64,000 bases of DNA, from NCBI GenBank assembly GCA_965247565.1, contig CBDFHF010000002.1, positions 372,001 through 436,000 on the forward strand, given 5' to 3'. The first letter of the stretch is position 1. Each line of letters begins with the position of its first letter. A program made the translations under genes and the position numbers. This document shows, in pieces, positions 7,815-18,245 of this stretch. The notes below the pieces were generated by a model that was not told the origin of the DNA, searched no databases, and saw nothing but the letters and a program-made list of their open reading frames with translations. This DNA comes from CBDFHF01 sp965247565. GTDB lineage: Bacteria; Pseudomonadota; Gammaproteobacteria; Methylococcales; Methylomonadaceae.

Positions 7815-10800
7815 ATGTTAAAAATTCCTGGAACTTCAGCGCTTTCTGATTTTCGTCTTAAAAAATTACTGGCAACGTTACAAGTCATAGAGCCATCAAT
7901 CAGCGCAGTCTATGCGCAATATATTCATTTCGTCGATGCTCATCAGTTACATGATGAGCAGTTAAGCATGCTGAGTCAGTTGTTAGCTTATGGTTCGTCA
8001 TCGTTGAGTCAAGTAGCTGAGGGAGAAAAACTTTTGGTGTTGCCCAGGGCAGGGACTATTTCACCTTGGTCCAGCAAAGCCACTGAAATCGCCCAGCGTT
8101 GCGGTTTACATGAAGTGGGCGGAATTGAACGAGGAATTGAATACACTTTGAGTGCCAGCACGCCGTTATCCCTAGTACTTAAGGATAAAATCTCCGCACT
8201 CTTGCATGACCGCATGACTCAAACAATTATTCAAGACGGAGTTGAACCCGATCTATTTGCTCGACATCAGCCCGCATCATTGCAAACTGTGGCGATTATT
8301 GAACAAGGCCGTGATGCACTGGTGACAGCCAACTCTGCATTAGGCTTGGCTTTATCAGATGATGAAATCGATTATTTAACAGAGTGTTTTGAAAAACTGG
8401 GCAGGAATCCATCTGACGTTGAGTTAATGATGTTTGCTCAAGCCAATTCAGAACATTGCCGCCATAAAATTTTTAACGCAAATTGGACGATTGACGGCGT
8501 CGAACAAGGTCGGTCATTGCTTCAGTATGATCCGCAATACCGCAGAAAAGAATCCGGCGGGAATTCTATCGGCTTATAGTGATAACGCCGCTGTAGCTGA
8601 GGGCTCATTATCCCAGGTATTTATTCGACATCCGATGACTGGCGAATACAGTTACTGCGAAGAAGACGCTCATATTTTAATGAAGGTCGAAACCCACAAC
8701 CATCCTACCGCCATTTCACCACATCCAGGTGCTGCGACCGGTTCGGGTGGCGAAATTCGTGATGAGGGCGCAACGGGTCGCGGCTCTACTCCAAAAGCAG
8801 GGCTTACCGGATTTTCTGTATCACACTTAAAAATCCCCGAATTTATCCAACCCTGGGAAACTGATAATGGCAAGCCGGAGCGCATCGCATCGGCCTTAAA
8901 CATAATGCTAGAAGGACCGATTGGCGGCGCGGCATTTAATAATGAATTTGGTCGCCCCAACTTAGCTGGTTACTTCCGAAGCTTTGAACAACCCGCGCCG
9001 GGTAGTCATGGCAATGAATTTAGAGGCTACCATAAACCTATTATGATCGCCGGCGGTTTGGGCAATATTCGACCAATGTTGGTAAAAAAACAGGCTATTC
9101 CAGCTGGATCGCTAATTATAATTTTAGGTGGTCCGGCCATGCTCATCGGTTTGGGCGGTGGCGCGGCTTCATCCCAAGCCTCAGGGGAAGGTTCTGAAAG
9201 CCTGGATTTTGCCTCTGTGCAACGTGAAAATCCAGAAATGGAACGCCGTTGTCAGGAAGTCATCAATCATTGCAATGCTCTGGGAGATGAAACACCGATT
9301 ATATCGATCCACGATATTGGCGCTGGTGGCTTATCTAACGCCGTGCCGGAAATTATTCATGATTGCGAACGTGGTGGTCGTTTTGAATTGCGCAAAGTCC
9401 ATAATGCCGATATGGGCATGTCACCAATGCAGATTTGGTGTAATGAAGCCCAAGAACGTTATGTGGTTGCTATTAAACCCGAATCATTAGACTTATTCAG
9501 CCGTTTCTGCGAACGGGAGCATTGCTTATATGCGGTCATTGGTGAAGCTACCCAGGAAGAGCACTTACTCTTAACGGATGAATTACTAGGCGATAAGCCG
9601 GTAGAAATTCCCATGTCATTGCTATTTGGCAAGCCGCCCAAAATGCATAGAAATGTGAAGCATAATCGACCGAAGTTGCACGCTTTAGATTTTCAAGATG
9701 TCGATTTAGTTGAAGCTGTCAAGCGCGTATTATCGTTTCCAGCCGTTGCCGATAAAAGCTTCTTGATTCATATCGGTGATCGTTCTGTAACCGGACTGGT
9801 TGCCAGAGATCAAATGGTCGGTCCATGGCAAGTGCCGGTTGCTGACGTGGCAGTCACTGCATCGGGATTTTATGCCTTGACCGGCGAAGCTATGGCGATG
9901 GGTGAACGCACTCCGGTGGCTATTATTAATGCCCCGGCATCAGGTCGCTTAGCCGTCGGTGAAGCGGTTACTAATTTGGCGGCAGCACAAATCGATTCCT
10001 TGAAAAAAATCAAACTTTCAGCTAACTGGATGGCTGCCGCCGGTTATCAAGGTGAAGATGCAGCCTTATTCGACACCGTGAAAGCGGTCGGTATGGAATT
10101 ATGCCCCGACTTGAGTATTGCCATCCCGGTTGGTAAAGATTCGCTGTCTATGAAAACCGTATGGCATGATCAATCTGGCGAAAAAACCATGGCTGCGCCT
10201 TTGTCCTTGATTATTACTGCTTTCGCGCCGGTCGTGGATATCAAAAAAACCTTAATGCCTCAGTTGCAAGCTGTAGCGGATAGTGTGTTGATTCTGATTG
10301 ATTTGGGTGCCGGCCAGAACCGACTAGGCGGTTCTGTATTGGCTCAGGTCTACAATCAACTGGGCGATAGTTGCCCGGATTTAGACGATCCACGCTTGTT
10401 GAAGGCTTTTTTTGATTCGATTCAAATCTTGAACACTCAGGATAAGCTACTTAGCTATCATGACCGTTCTGACGGTGGTTTGTTGGTAACAGTTGCCGAG
10501 ATGATGTTTGCTAGCAGGCTTGGCGTAGATTTAAATATTGATAAGTTGGGCGATAGTGCCTTAAGCGTTTTATTTAACGAAGAGCTTGGCGCGGTAATAC
10601 AAATTCGGCGCGGCGATCAGGAACAAGTGCTGGAATTATTTATTCACGCAGGTTTAATCGATTGTGTGCATGTCGTCGGACAACTGGCTGAGCAGCCCCA
10701 GCTCACCATTCGTTCTGGTCAGGATATTATTTACGCTAATACTCGGTCAGTTATGCAAAGCATTTGGTCGGAAGTCAGCTTTAGAATGCAGGCTTTGCGT

Positions 10801-11688
10801 GATAATCCTGACTGTGCAGCGCAGCAGTACGCACGCATCATTGATGATCAAGATCCTGGGTTGAATGCTAGCTTAACCTACGACCTTAATGAAGACGTAA
10901 CTCTGCCGTTTGCGGCGGTAAGGCCCAAAGTTGCTATTTTAAGAGAGCAGGGCGTCAACGGGCATGTTGAAATGGCCGCTGCATTTGATCGTGCCGGATT
11001 TACCAGTATCGATGTGCACATGAGCGATATTATTGATGGCCGAGTGACTTTATCGGATTTTATAGGTCTGGTGGCCTGTGGTGGCTTTTCTTACGGCGAT
11101 GTGCTCGGTGCCGGCGGTGGCTGGGCTAAATCCATATTATTTAACGAGCGAGCCAGAAACGAGTTTACGGCATTTTTTCAGCGCCCTGATACGTTTGGTT
11201 TGGGAGTTTGTAACGGCTGCCAAATGATGTCCGGTTTAAAAGAGATTATTCCGGGCGCAGAACATTGGCCTCGATTTATGCGTAACAACTCGGAACAGTT
11301 TGAGGCCAGAGTGGCGTTAGTCAAGGTAAAGCCCTCGCCCTCTATTTTCTTTACCGGTATGGAGGAATCTATCATCCCGGTGGCCATTGCGCATGGGGAA
11401 GGCCGCGCCGAATTTAACATTGATCCGGCACTGACGTTGAAAGCCCAAACCGTCGCATTAACCTATGTTGATAACTACGGTCAGGATACTACTGCATTCC
11501 CTGCAAACCCGAATGGTTCCCCATTCGGGATCACCGGATTGACCACTACAGATGGGCGGTTTACCGTCATGATGCCACACCCAGAACGTTGTTTTAGAGC
11601 GGTCCAAAACTCATGGTATCCTGATGATTGGCAGGATCATGGCGCCTGGATGCGATTTTTTAGAAATGCTAGGGTCTGGGTAGGGTGA
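7815..11688 (+). pseudogene. purL: Phosphoribosylformylglycinamidine synthase, interrupted by a one-base insertion
   Basis: Large-type PurL, which converts FGAR to FGAM using glutamine in purine synthesis. The frame from ATG 7815 is correct up to G-R-S-L (codons ending at 8519). The family sequence then resumes at F-S-M-I-R-N-T from 8521 in the next frame. The base at 8520 is therefore surplus; without it the frame reaches a premature TAG at 8577-8579. Removing one base gives 1290 residues, the normal size. Everything else looks intact: synthase motifs S-I-H-D-I-G-A-G-G-L and S-Y-H-D-R-S-D-G-G-L, a C-terminal glutaminase with C-N-G-C, and P-H-P-E-R. Either a real recent mutation or a sequence error; the intact remainder favours an error or a very young lesion. 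Confidence 0.9.
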
Positions 11689-11850
11689 TTTTTATGCTTG
11701 CATTTGGAAAACACTGGCTAATGCAAAACAACCGATTGCCAAGCCTGGGCTGGAAAGTTATTATTCTGGTCAATGAAAGTGTTAAGGCCGAGTATTGTTT
11801 GTATCGCTGGCATCATTTTTCACCATTATCGTCTAATTGAGGATCGGAAG

Positions 11851-12285
11851 ATGTCATCTGTTAATGGAAAAATAGTTATCGGATCGATACTTTTTTTCAT
11901 CGTTACAGCTATAATCTTTCCCGATTTACTATTCGGGTTTATTCTGGAAATAGCGCATACTCTGTTAGAGTTACTGCATGTACTGTTTGAATTAATAGAA
12001 GAGTTCTTTGACCTAGCTATCGAGCATCTACTCGGAACAGGTCTCCATGACACTCAGGTTATTGTTTTTTACATATTACTCTCTATTTTTGCATTTGGAG
12101 TTTACCGCTTGTGTCTCAAAGTACCCTCTAAATACAGGAAACTGAAAAACAGTCTATTTACAGCTTATGATGATTGTAAAATGGAATCTCAAACTTATTG
12201 GCAAAATTTGGGCACGTTTAAAAAGATACAGTGGCTTGTCATTGGTATGTCAGCTTTTTTTATATGGATTTTTTTTGGGATTTAG
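11851..12285 (+). CDS. Small hypothetical membrane protein
   Basis: A 144-residue protein starting at ATG 11851 with a GAGGATCGGAAG stretch upstream that can act as ribosome-binding site. An upstream in-frame ATG at 11773 would add 26 residues but has no such signal. It has three or four hydrophobic segments: about 9-30, an acidic amphipathic stretch rich in L-L-E-L-L, then about 70-88, and one at the C-terminus (about 126-143). A charged loop lies between the last two. No known family is recognised. It stands between purL and an RlpA-like gene and is probably transcribed alone. Function unknown. Confidence 0.55.
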   Translation: MSSVNGKIVIGSILFFIVTAIIFPDLLFGFILEIAHTLLELLHVLFELIEEFFDLAIEHLLGTGLHDTQVIVFYILLSIFAFGVYRLCLKVPSKYRKLKNSLFTAYDDCKMESQTYWQNLGTFKKIQWLVIGMSAFFIWIFFGI

Positions 12286-12611
12286 GACATTACTGTCCGG
12301 AAGTCTAGTAATAGATCAGATTCCATCCGCCCAATAAGTTTTTCTGATTACCCATTTTAGTTTGTCCGAATTTTTCAGAAATTATGGGCCCGAAGATCAA
12401 CTAACCGATGCCCTTTTGAAATCCCGTTTCCTCGCTTGCGGAACAGATCATTCTAACCTCGTCAAAACGCGAAAGCTTTTTCAATTTCCGCTTGCCGCTG
12501 GTCAGCCTCCATAAGCGCCCTCTTTAATTAAGGCATCACACTAAAAGCTGATGAACACAATGGTCCATCAGCTTGTGAAATCTACATTTCCAAAAAAACT
12601 GAATCGGCTTT
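12286..12611. other. Convergent intergenic region
   Basis: 326 bases between the small membrane protein gene and the RlpA-like gene, which converge. It holds one clear hairpin at 12545-12574. I see no gene, RNA or repeat in the rest. Confidence 0.5.
12545..12574 (-). terminator. Candidate terminator of the RlpA-like gene
   Basis: Perfect 9-bp stem (AAGCTGATG / CATCAGCTT) with a 12-base loop. Read leftwards it is followed by a short TT run, extending the TT at the end of the stem to TTTT. It lies 38 bases after the stop of the minus-strand gene. Confidence 0.45.
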
Positions 12612-12986
12612 TTATTTTTTACCCCTACGTAAAACTTCCAGTTTAGCCGGGAACATAGCAGCGCGTCTCAACCCTAAGGCGCGCGCGCCGCGCGATGAAA
12701 TATCAACGATGCGCCCTTCTTGGGTTGGGCCGCGGTCATTGACACGAAGTACAACACGCTTACCATTTTTGGTGTTAGTAATCCTCACTTTACTGCCGCA
12801 AGGTAAAGTTTGGTGGGCCGTTGTCAGTTTGTTTTTGTCATAAAGCTCTCCGCACGCGGTAGTGTGTCCGTGCAAGCGGTCGGTATAAACCGCACCAAGA
12901 CCGCTCTCGGCTGCAAACAGTGATCCTGAGCTCAGAATGGCTAGTGCAGCTAAGACCACGTTTAAATGTAACTTTGAGTGAAGCAT
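12612..12986 (-). CDS. Septal ring lytic transglycosylase RlpA family protein
   Basis: A 124-residue exported protein. The signal peptide ends around G-S-L-F-A-A at residue 25. The rest is a double-psi beta-barrel: G-L-G-A-V-Y-T-D near 30-37, then L-P-C-G-S-K-V-R-I-T-N and V-N-D-R-G-P, with the conserved aspartate of the N-D-R-G-P motif. In RlpA this barrel cleaves denuded glycan strands during cell separation. This version has no SPOR domain and no lipobox, so it is shorter than E. coli RlpA and resembles the stand-alone secreted barrel proteins. Start at 12986 is supported by a GGAGAT site. The exact substrate is not known. Confidence 0.85.
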   Translation of the reverse strand: MLHSKLHLNVVLAALAILSSGSLFAAESGLGAVYTDRLHGHTTACGELYDKNKLTTAHQTLPCGSKVRITNTKNGKRVVLRVNDRGPTQEGRIVDISSRGARALGLRRAAMFPAKLEVLRRGKK

Positions 12987-13351
12987 ATTTATCTCCGTAT
13001 GAACGTAAAGGATTGTCTACTAAATGAGTGGTGGAACACCACCTGTTTCAGTATAACACTTGCTCTCTGTGCCGCTCAATGTGAGCACATGGAGTAAAAA
13101 AATACATCTGTGATTTCTTCGCGTAATTTATTTTGAAATTAGTGTTTGTATATGGGGTGACTCAGCTTGAATTTAAAAGAAACAACATTAGTGCTTTAAA
13201 TGCATCTACCCTAAATCACCCAGCAATATAAATCACTTGCGATATACTAATCACTGGTTTAGCCGATATTCAAATAAACAACTTTCAGTACCGCCATCCA
13301 CTCCAGCCTACTGGAATAGAACAAATCACCGATCTGTCTCAATAACTCCCA
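12987..13351. other. Divergent intergenic region with inverted repeat
   Basis: 365 bases between the RlpA-like gene and the thioesterase gene, which diverge, so promoters for both should be here. A 6-bp inverted repeat GTGGTG-GAA-CACCAC at 13028-13042 lies about 40 bases upstream of the RlpA-like start and could be an operator. No convincing -35/-10 pair could be assigned. Confidence 0.35.
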
Positions 13352-13846
13352 ATGAAAAAACAAGAAAAATCACTGACTATGACCGTACTGATGACCCCAG
13401 ATATGGCAAACTTTTCCGGCAAGGTACACGGCGGTATTATCTTAAAACTGCTGGATCAGGTCGCTTATGCCTGCGCAGCAAAATATTCAAAAAGCTATGT
13501 AGTAACAGCAGCACTGGACAATGTCTTTTTTAAAATGAGCATAAATGTCGGTGAATTGGTCACTTTTTATGCACACATCAACCACGTCGGTCGATCGTCT
13601 ATGGAAGTTGGTGTCAAAGTAGTTGCTGAAGATTTACGCACTGCTGAAAAACGCCATACCACATCCTGTTATTTCACCATGGTAGCGATTGACGAAGATG
13701 GCAAATCGGTTGCGGTACCAAGATTACAAATTGACACCGAAGTCGAGCAAAAATTACATGCCGCCGCCGAGTTAAGAAAAAAAATGCGTCAGGACATCCT
13801 GGCAATGAATAAAACCTTACATGTAGAAATAGAGGAAGAATTGTAA
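13352..13846 (+). CDS. Acyl-CoA thioesterase, hotdog fold (YciA type)
   Basis: Hydrolyses acyl-CoA to free acid and CoA in the cytoplasm. The 164-residue sequence has the hotdog signature V-H-G-G-I-I-L-K-L-L-D-Q near 25-36, with the aspartate at 35, followed by a single BFIT/acot-like domain (N-V-F-F-K-M, V-T-F-Y-A-H-I-N and the E-V-G-V-K-V-V-A-E-D strand). A charged helix ends the protein. The stop codon overlaps the parC start by one base (TAATG), so parC translation probably depends on this gene. The substrate chain length cannot be read from the sequence. Confidence 0.85.
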   Translation: MKKQEKSLTMTVLMTPDMANFSGKVHGGIILKLLDQVAYACAAKYSKSYVVTAALDNVFFKMSINVGELVTFYAHINHVGRSSMEVGVKVVAEDLRTAEKRHTTSCYFTMVAIDEDGKSVAVPRLQIDTEVEQKLHAAAELRKKMRQDILAMNKTLHVEIEEEL

Positions 13847-16080
13847 TGGTGTTATTACAAGAAAATTTTGAACAACTGCCGCTTAAAGACTTTACCGAGA
13901 AAGCATACCTGGATTACTCCATGTACGTTATTCTTGATAGAGCTTTGCCGCACATTGGCGATGGTTTAAAACCGGTGCAACGGCGTATCGTGTACGCCAT
14001 GTCTGAGCTTGGCTTGACCGCCTTGGCCAAATATAAAAAATCAGCCAGAACCGTCGGTGACGTATTAGGTAAATATCATCCGCATGGTGATTCGGCTTGT
14101 TATGAGGCCATGGTCATTATGGCTCAAGATTTCTCTTACCGTTACCCGTTGATTGATGGCCAGGGCAACTGGGGATCGCCGGATGACCCCAAATCCTTCG
14201 CTGCCATGCGTTATACAGAATCGCGTTTAACGGCGTACGCACAAACCTTGCTTAGCGAATTGGGTCAGGGTACGGTGGAGTGGTCGGATAATTTTGATGG
14301 CACCTTAAAAGAACCTGTGTTATTGCCAGCCCGGTTACCGAATGTATTACTGAACGGTACCATGGGCATCGCTGTGGGCATGGCTACCGATATTCCACCA
14401 CATAATTTACGTGAAGTTGCTGGCGCTTGCCTTGCTTTACTGGATGATCCTGACTGCTCTTCGGAATCAATTTTTCAACATGTAAAAGCCCCGGATTACC
14501 CTACCGATGCGGAAATAATCAGCTCGACTGAAGACATCCAGAAAATGTACCTATCCGGAGGTGGCTCCATAAAAATGCGCGCTAAATATGAACAGGAAGA
14601 CGGCACTATTATTATCACTGCTCTGCCTCATCAAGTGTCTGGCGCCAAACTAATGGAACAAATCGCCGCGCAAATGCTCGCGAAGAAATTACCTATGATT
14701 GAAGATTTGCGCGATGAATCTGATCATGAAAATCCATGCAGACTACTGATTATTCCAAAATCTAAACGCATTGATGTTGATGCGGTAATGTCGCATTTAT
14801 TTACCACAACCGATCTGGAAAAAAGCTACCGCGTCAACATGAATATGATTGGCCTGGATGGTCGGCCAAAAGTTAAAGGCTTGCGAGAGATTCTGGTTGA
14901 ATGGTTGAGTTTTCGAACCGAAACCGTACGTCGCCGCTTGCAATATCGTTTAGATAAGGTGCTGGCTAGACTACATATTTTGGAAGGCTTGTTGATTGCT
15001 TATCTGAATATCGATGAAGTTATTGCGATTATTCGTAGCGAAGACAATCCAAAACCGGTGTTGATGGAGCGCTTTGGTATTACCGATCTGCAAGCCGAAG
15101 CCATCTTGGAGTTAAAATTAAGGCATCTTGCCAAATTGGAAGAAATGAAAATCCGAGGCGAGCAGGATGAGTTAGAACAGGAGCGTGCGGCTTTAGAAAA
15201 AACTTTAGGTTCTGCGCGGTTACTCAATCGCTTGATCCGCAAAGAAATCGAACGTGATGCTGAAAAGTACGGAGATGATCGTCGTTCACCTATCGTTTCC
15301 AGAGATGCGGCACAAGCGCTTGAAACTACAGCGTTAATCAGTAATGAACCGCTGACAGTCATACTATCTCAAAAAGGCTGGATTAGGGCTGCCAAAGGTC
15401 ATGATATTGAAGTTGAAAGTCTGGCTTATCGTTCTGGTGATAGCTTTATGGAGGCACTCAAAACTCGCTCAACCCAGCCAGTGTACATTCTTGATTCTAC
15501 CGGCAGAGCTTATAGTACATCGGCACATGATTTACCCTCTGCGAGAACCCAGGGTGAACCTTTAACTGGGCGGCTTAATCCGCCAGCAGGGGCTTTATTT
15601 CTGCATTTGCTCAGCGGCAATCCTGAAGATTGGTATGTTTTGGCGAGTAACGCCGGTTACGGTTTTAGAGTGCAGCTGAAAGAGTTGTTTAGTAAAAATA
15701 AAGCCGGTAAATCGCTGCTCACTTTGCCAGATGGCGCTAAGATTATTAAACCTGCGATTATCAATAATGATTGCGACTTGCTCGCCGTTGTTACCTTACA
15801 AGGTCGGTTGCTTATTTTTCCGGTTGCCGATTTGCCCGCACTGGCAAAAGGCAAAGGCAACAAATTGATTCAAATCCCGAACACAGACTTTGCTGGTGGT
15901 AAAGATTATGTGGTTGCCATTCTTACTATTTCAGAGAATCGCCAGTTAAAGGTATTATCTGGCAAGCGACATGTTATGTTGAAAGCGGACGATATCAAAC
16001 AGTACTCCGGTAATCGAGCCAACCGCGGTTCGGCTTTACCCAGAGGCTTTCAGCGGGTGGATGGTTTGAGTTGTGAATAG
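13846..16080 (+). CDS. parC: DNA topoisomerase IV subunit A
   Basis: Cleaves and rejoins both DNA strands to unlink daughter chromosomes, working with ParE. Catalytic tyrosine Y123 is in A-A-M-R-Y-T-E. The quinolone-resistance region around H-P-H-G-D-S-A-C-Y-E carries serine at 83 and glutamate at 87 (E. coli 80 and 84), the sensitive state. The C-terminal part contains the beta-pinwheel. The 744-residue length and the start Y-L-D-Y-S-M-Y-V-I-L-D-R-A-L-P identify ParC over GyrA (about 850 or more residues). It is followed by a very strong terminator. Confidence 0.96.
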   Translation: MVLLQENFEQLPLKDFTEKAYLDYSMYVILDRALPHIGDGLKPVQRRIVYAMSELGLTALAKYKKSARTVGDVLGKYHPHGDSACYEAMVIMAQDFSYRYPLIDGQGNWGSPDDPKSFAAMRYTESRLTAYAQTLLSELGQGTVEWSDNFDGTLKEPVLLPARLPNVLLNGTMGIAVGMATDIPPHNLREVAGACLALLDDPDCSSESIFQHVKAPDYPTDAEIISSTEDIQKMYLSGGGSIKMRAKYEQEDGTIIITALPHQVSGAKLMEQIAAQMLAKKLPMIEDLRDESDHENPCRLLIIPKSKRIDVDAVMSHLFTTTDLEKSYRVNMNMIGLDGRPKVKGLREILVEWLSFRTETVRRRLQYRLDKVLARLHILEGLLIAYLNIDEVIAIIRSEDNPKPVLMERFGITDLQAEAILELKLRHLAKLEEMKIRGEQDELEQERAALEKTLGSARLLNRLIRKEIERDAEKYGDDRRSPIVSRDAAQALETTALISNEPLTVILSQKGWIRAAKGHDIEVESLAYRSGDSFMEALKTRSTQPVYILDSTGRAYSTSAHDLPSARTQGEPLTGRLNPPAGALFLHLLSGNPEDWYVLASNAGYGFRVQLKELFSKNKAGKSLLTLPDGAKIIKPAIINNDCDLLAVVTLQGRLLIFPVADLPALAKGKGNKLIQIPNTDFAGGKDYVVAILTISENRQLKVLSGKRHVMLKADDIKQYSGNRANRGSALPRGFQRVDGLSCE

Positions 16081-16123
16081 CTGCGTTTGATTAGAAAGTA
16101 CAGCGCTATTTTCAAGTGATTTC

Positions 16124-16164
16124 CTGGGTTGGTGGCTAGAGATAGCCACCAACCCAGATTTTTT
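16124..16164 (+). terminator. Rho-independent terminator of parC
   Basis: Perfect 15-bp stem from CTGGGTTGG... at 16124-16138, loop GAGA, and the matching arm at 16143-16157, followed by a run of six T (16159-16164). It lies 43 bases after the parC stop. Its T-run touches the end of the convergent multicopper oxidase gene. Confidence 0.92.
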
Positions 16165-17923
16165 ACTTAGCAACTTTTGCGCTAACGATTGCAAATACTT
16201 TTTTGCCCCACTCCATCAGCTCACGGCGCTTGATCACAACCCCATAGCTGATTAAGCCCAGTAGCAAACCGTTGAATAGACGGCCAATGACTGAACTACC
16301 TGGCTCTTGAGTGGCGGCAAGTCCGTTGGTCGCCGGATTGACCGGTGCCGCTTGCACAGCGACTTTTACGGGCGTGGTCGGTGCATCCAGGTCAGGTAAG
16401 CCCAGACTTTTCCAGGCATCATAGTCTTGCCAGACAGGTTGCTTGCGATTCCAGAATTCTTTAGTAAAGTACTGAGCAAGACTCATTCCATGGGATTGCG
16501 GAATGCCTTTGTCATCCAGAAACCCTTTATAAACGACCAAGCTAATATCACCGCCTTCGCCCACGCCGTTGGTAGTAAAGGATTTTTCCACATGGTCATG
16601 AAACATCCAGATACCCTGACCAAAGCTGTTTAAGCCGTCATCCACGCCGCTTAACTCTAGGTCGAGTCGCTGGGCTGGCACCATGCCGTGTACATCGCGT
16701 TGGATGTAGGAACCCGGGCCGTTATCAACGCCGTCGTAATGGGTCGCTATGGGTTTGTGCCCGTGAATATGCATGGCAAATGCTTCGGTATGACCATTTA
16801 ATATGCGTAGTTTGACTTTTTGATTTTCTTCCATGTGAATCAGAGACTCCCGCAAGGTATACGGGAATGCTCGACCATTGAGCATAAAGTAGTCGTCCGT
16901 CGCGTCGGTGGTGTCGTATTCCATGTTCATGTGTTTGGCGATCAGCCGCGGGTCGTTAGCGGATCTGGCGACCACTTCATGGAGTTCTTTGTCGGCTGAT
17001 TCATAGTGCAAATCGTATTCCCGAGCGTATTTTTCCAGGACGGCAACGGAGGGGTGGCGCACTTGTCCGGCGCCGACGTTCAGGGTTTGCGGCCAGTTGT
17101 TGGGTCGGTTTTCTTCAACGACAAACATGCCTTGTAGTCCCATGGGGATGTGGGTATGTGGCTGTACATGGCAGTGGTAGTACATGGTGCCGGGTTGTCG
17201 CGGTTTGATGACGTAGGTCTTACTGTCTCCAGGCATGGTGTCCATGTTGCTGGTTTGGCCAACGCCGTCATTACCACCGCCACCGTGATCCATAAAAGGG
17301 TGATCAACCCCGTGTAAGTGGATGGAGTGGGGCAAATAATGGGTATTTTCCAGGACTATCCACACTACATCGTCTTGTTCAACGCGGATGGTGGGCGATG
17401 GCACACGCAATAACGGGTTGGCAATGGATTCGTACAAGCTGAGTGTGGACATGTCCCGGGTTTTGGGAGCATACACCCAAAAAGTGGGCTGGATGCCGGG
17501 GGCGATATCAAAGGTGGTAATGGGGTCTTTGGTATCGGGCGAACGACCATTCAGCTCCACGACTTCCAGTTTAATAACAATTTTGTCTGGATCGCCGTCA
17601 CCGTCCATGTCATCGGACAGGGTAATGGCATCGGCAGCCAATTGGGTCTGCATCAGCGTATCCATGGAGATGCCGTTGGTGCCTTTTACGAAGGCGGCAA
17701 TGTCGGCGGGATTATCCGGGTTACACAGTTGGGAGGCTTGTATTTTGACACCGTCAATCTCTTGTTCTTTACGCCAGGCGGGGTCAGTAAAGTCTGAGCA
17801 GACTTCTTCCACTACGCCGCTTTCAACTTTGGCCGCCGGCGGTAATTCGGTGGCAGCATGGCTCCAGGAATGTACAATAAATAGCGCAGCACTCCCAGTA
17901 AGAGCAATTAGGTTTTTATGCAT
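16163..17923 (-). CDS. Multicopper oxidase family protein with C-terminal membrane segment
   Basis: A 586-residue exported oxidase. Signal peptide ends near H-A-A (about 24). Copper-site motifs are H202-x-H204-G, H250-C-H252 with H256 and H258 and methionines at 261/266, H385-x-H387-G-H, and H442-D-H444. Together they can build a trinuclear centre shared between the two cupredoxin domains. The type 1 ligands (H-C-H...H...M) lie in the first half, unlike classical three-domain laccases, where they are at the C-terminus. A hydrophobic helix near 546-560 with a basic tail suggests membrane anchoring facing the periplasm. The reducing substrate (phenolics, Cu(I), Mn(II) or another) cannot be told from sequence. 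Confidence 0.88.
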   Translation of the reverse strand: MHKNLIALTGSAALFIVHSWSHAATELPPAAKVESGVVEEVCSDFTDPAWRKEQEIDGVKIQASQLCNPDNPADIAAFVKGTNGISMDTLMQTQLAADAITLSDDMDGDGDPDKIVIKLEVVELNGRSPDTKDPITTFDIAPGIQPTFWVYAPKTRDMSTLSLYESIANPLLRVPSPTIRVEQDDVVWIVLENTHYLPHSIHLHGVDHPFMDHGGGGNDGVGQTSNMDTMPGDSKTYVIKPRQPGTMYYHCHVQPHTHIPMGLQGMFVVEENRPNNWPQTLNVGAGQVRHPSVAVLEKYAREYDLHYESADKELHEVVARSANDPRLIAKHMNMEYDTTDATDDYFMLNGRAFPYTLRESLIHMEENQKVKLRILNGHTEAFAMHIHGHKPIATHYDGVDNGPGSYIQRDVHGMVPAQRLDLELSGVDDGLNSFGQGIWMFHDHVEKSFTTNGVGEGGDISLVVYKGFLDDKGIPQSHGMSLAQYFTKEFWNRKQPVWQDYDAWKSLGLPDLDAPTTPVKVAVQAAPVNPATNGLAATQEPGSSVIGRLFNGLLLGLISYGVVIKRRELMEWGKKVFAIVSAKVAK

Positions 17924-18245
17924 ACAAAATATCCTCAGAAAATACGCTTGGTAGGATGTTGCGCCGCTTTAACAAGCTGCGGGCATTATTATTATCTGTG
18001 TAGTTTACCCGAATATGGCAGATAATTCATTTTTTCCCATACACCGCGCAGGGTAAAGACATTGGGGTGCAACGCTTAGTTCAAAGAGTCTGCTAGCGTT
18101 GTTTGCGTTGATAACCTTATTCACGGACATCAGTGTTAGTGCACTTGCCGCTATAATTAAGCGGCTTACACATCAGATAAATCGAAGATGTGTAAGCCAT
18201 GCATTTGAACGAATGTGACTAGCCAGTAGATATCAACAATACCGC
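17924..18245. other. Intergenic region between cytochrome c4 and multicopper oxidase genes
   Basis: 322 bases. The left part should hold the promoter of the multicopper oxidase; I cannot name a box with confidence. A strong hairpin at 18163-18198 marks the end of the cytochrome transcript. Confidence 0.5.
18163..18198 (-). terminator. Hairpin terminator downstream of cytochrome c4 gene
   Basis: Perfect 12-bp stem (GGCTTACACATC / GATGTGTAAGCC) with a 12-base loop, 47 bases past the stop of the minus-strand cytochrome gene. The minus-strand tail (GCTTAATTATAG) is T/A-rich but has no long T-run. Confidence 0.6.

Noticed and set aside
8434..8520. Separate start for the second purL frame
   Set aside because: The peptide before F-S-M-I-R is the wrong-frame reading of conserved PurL sequence; the gene is one unit with a frame error.
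13237..13533. 98-codon frame over the thioesterase start
   Set aside because: Different frame from the conserved hotdog protein; low-complexity composition and no ribosome site.
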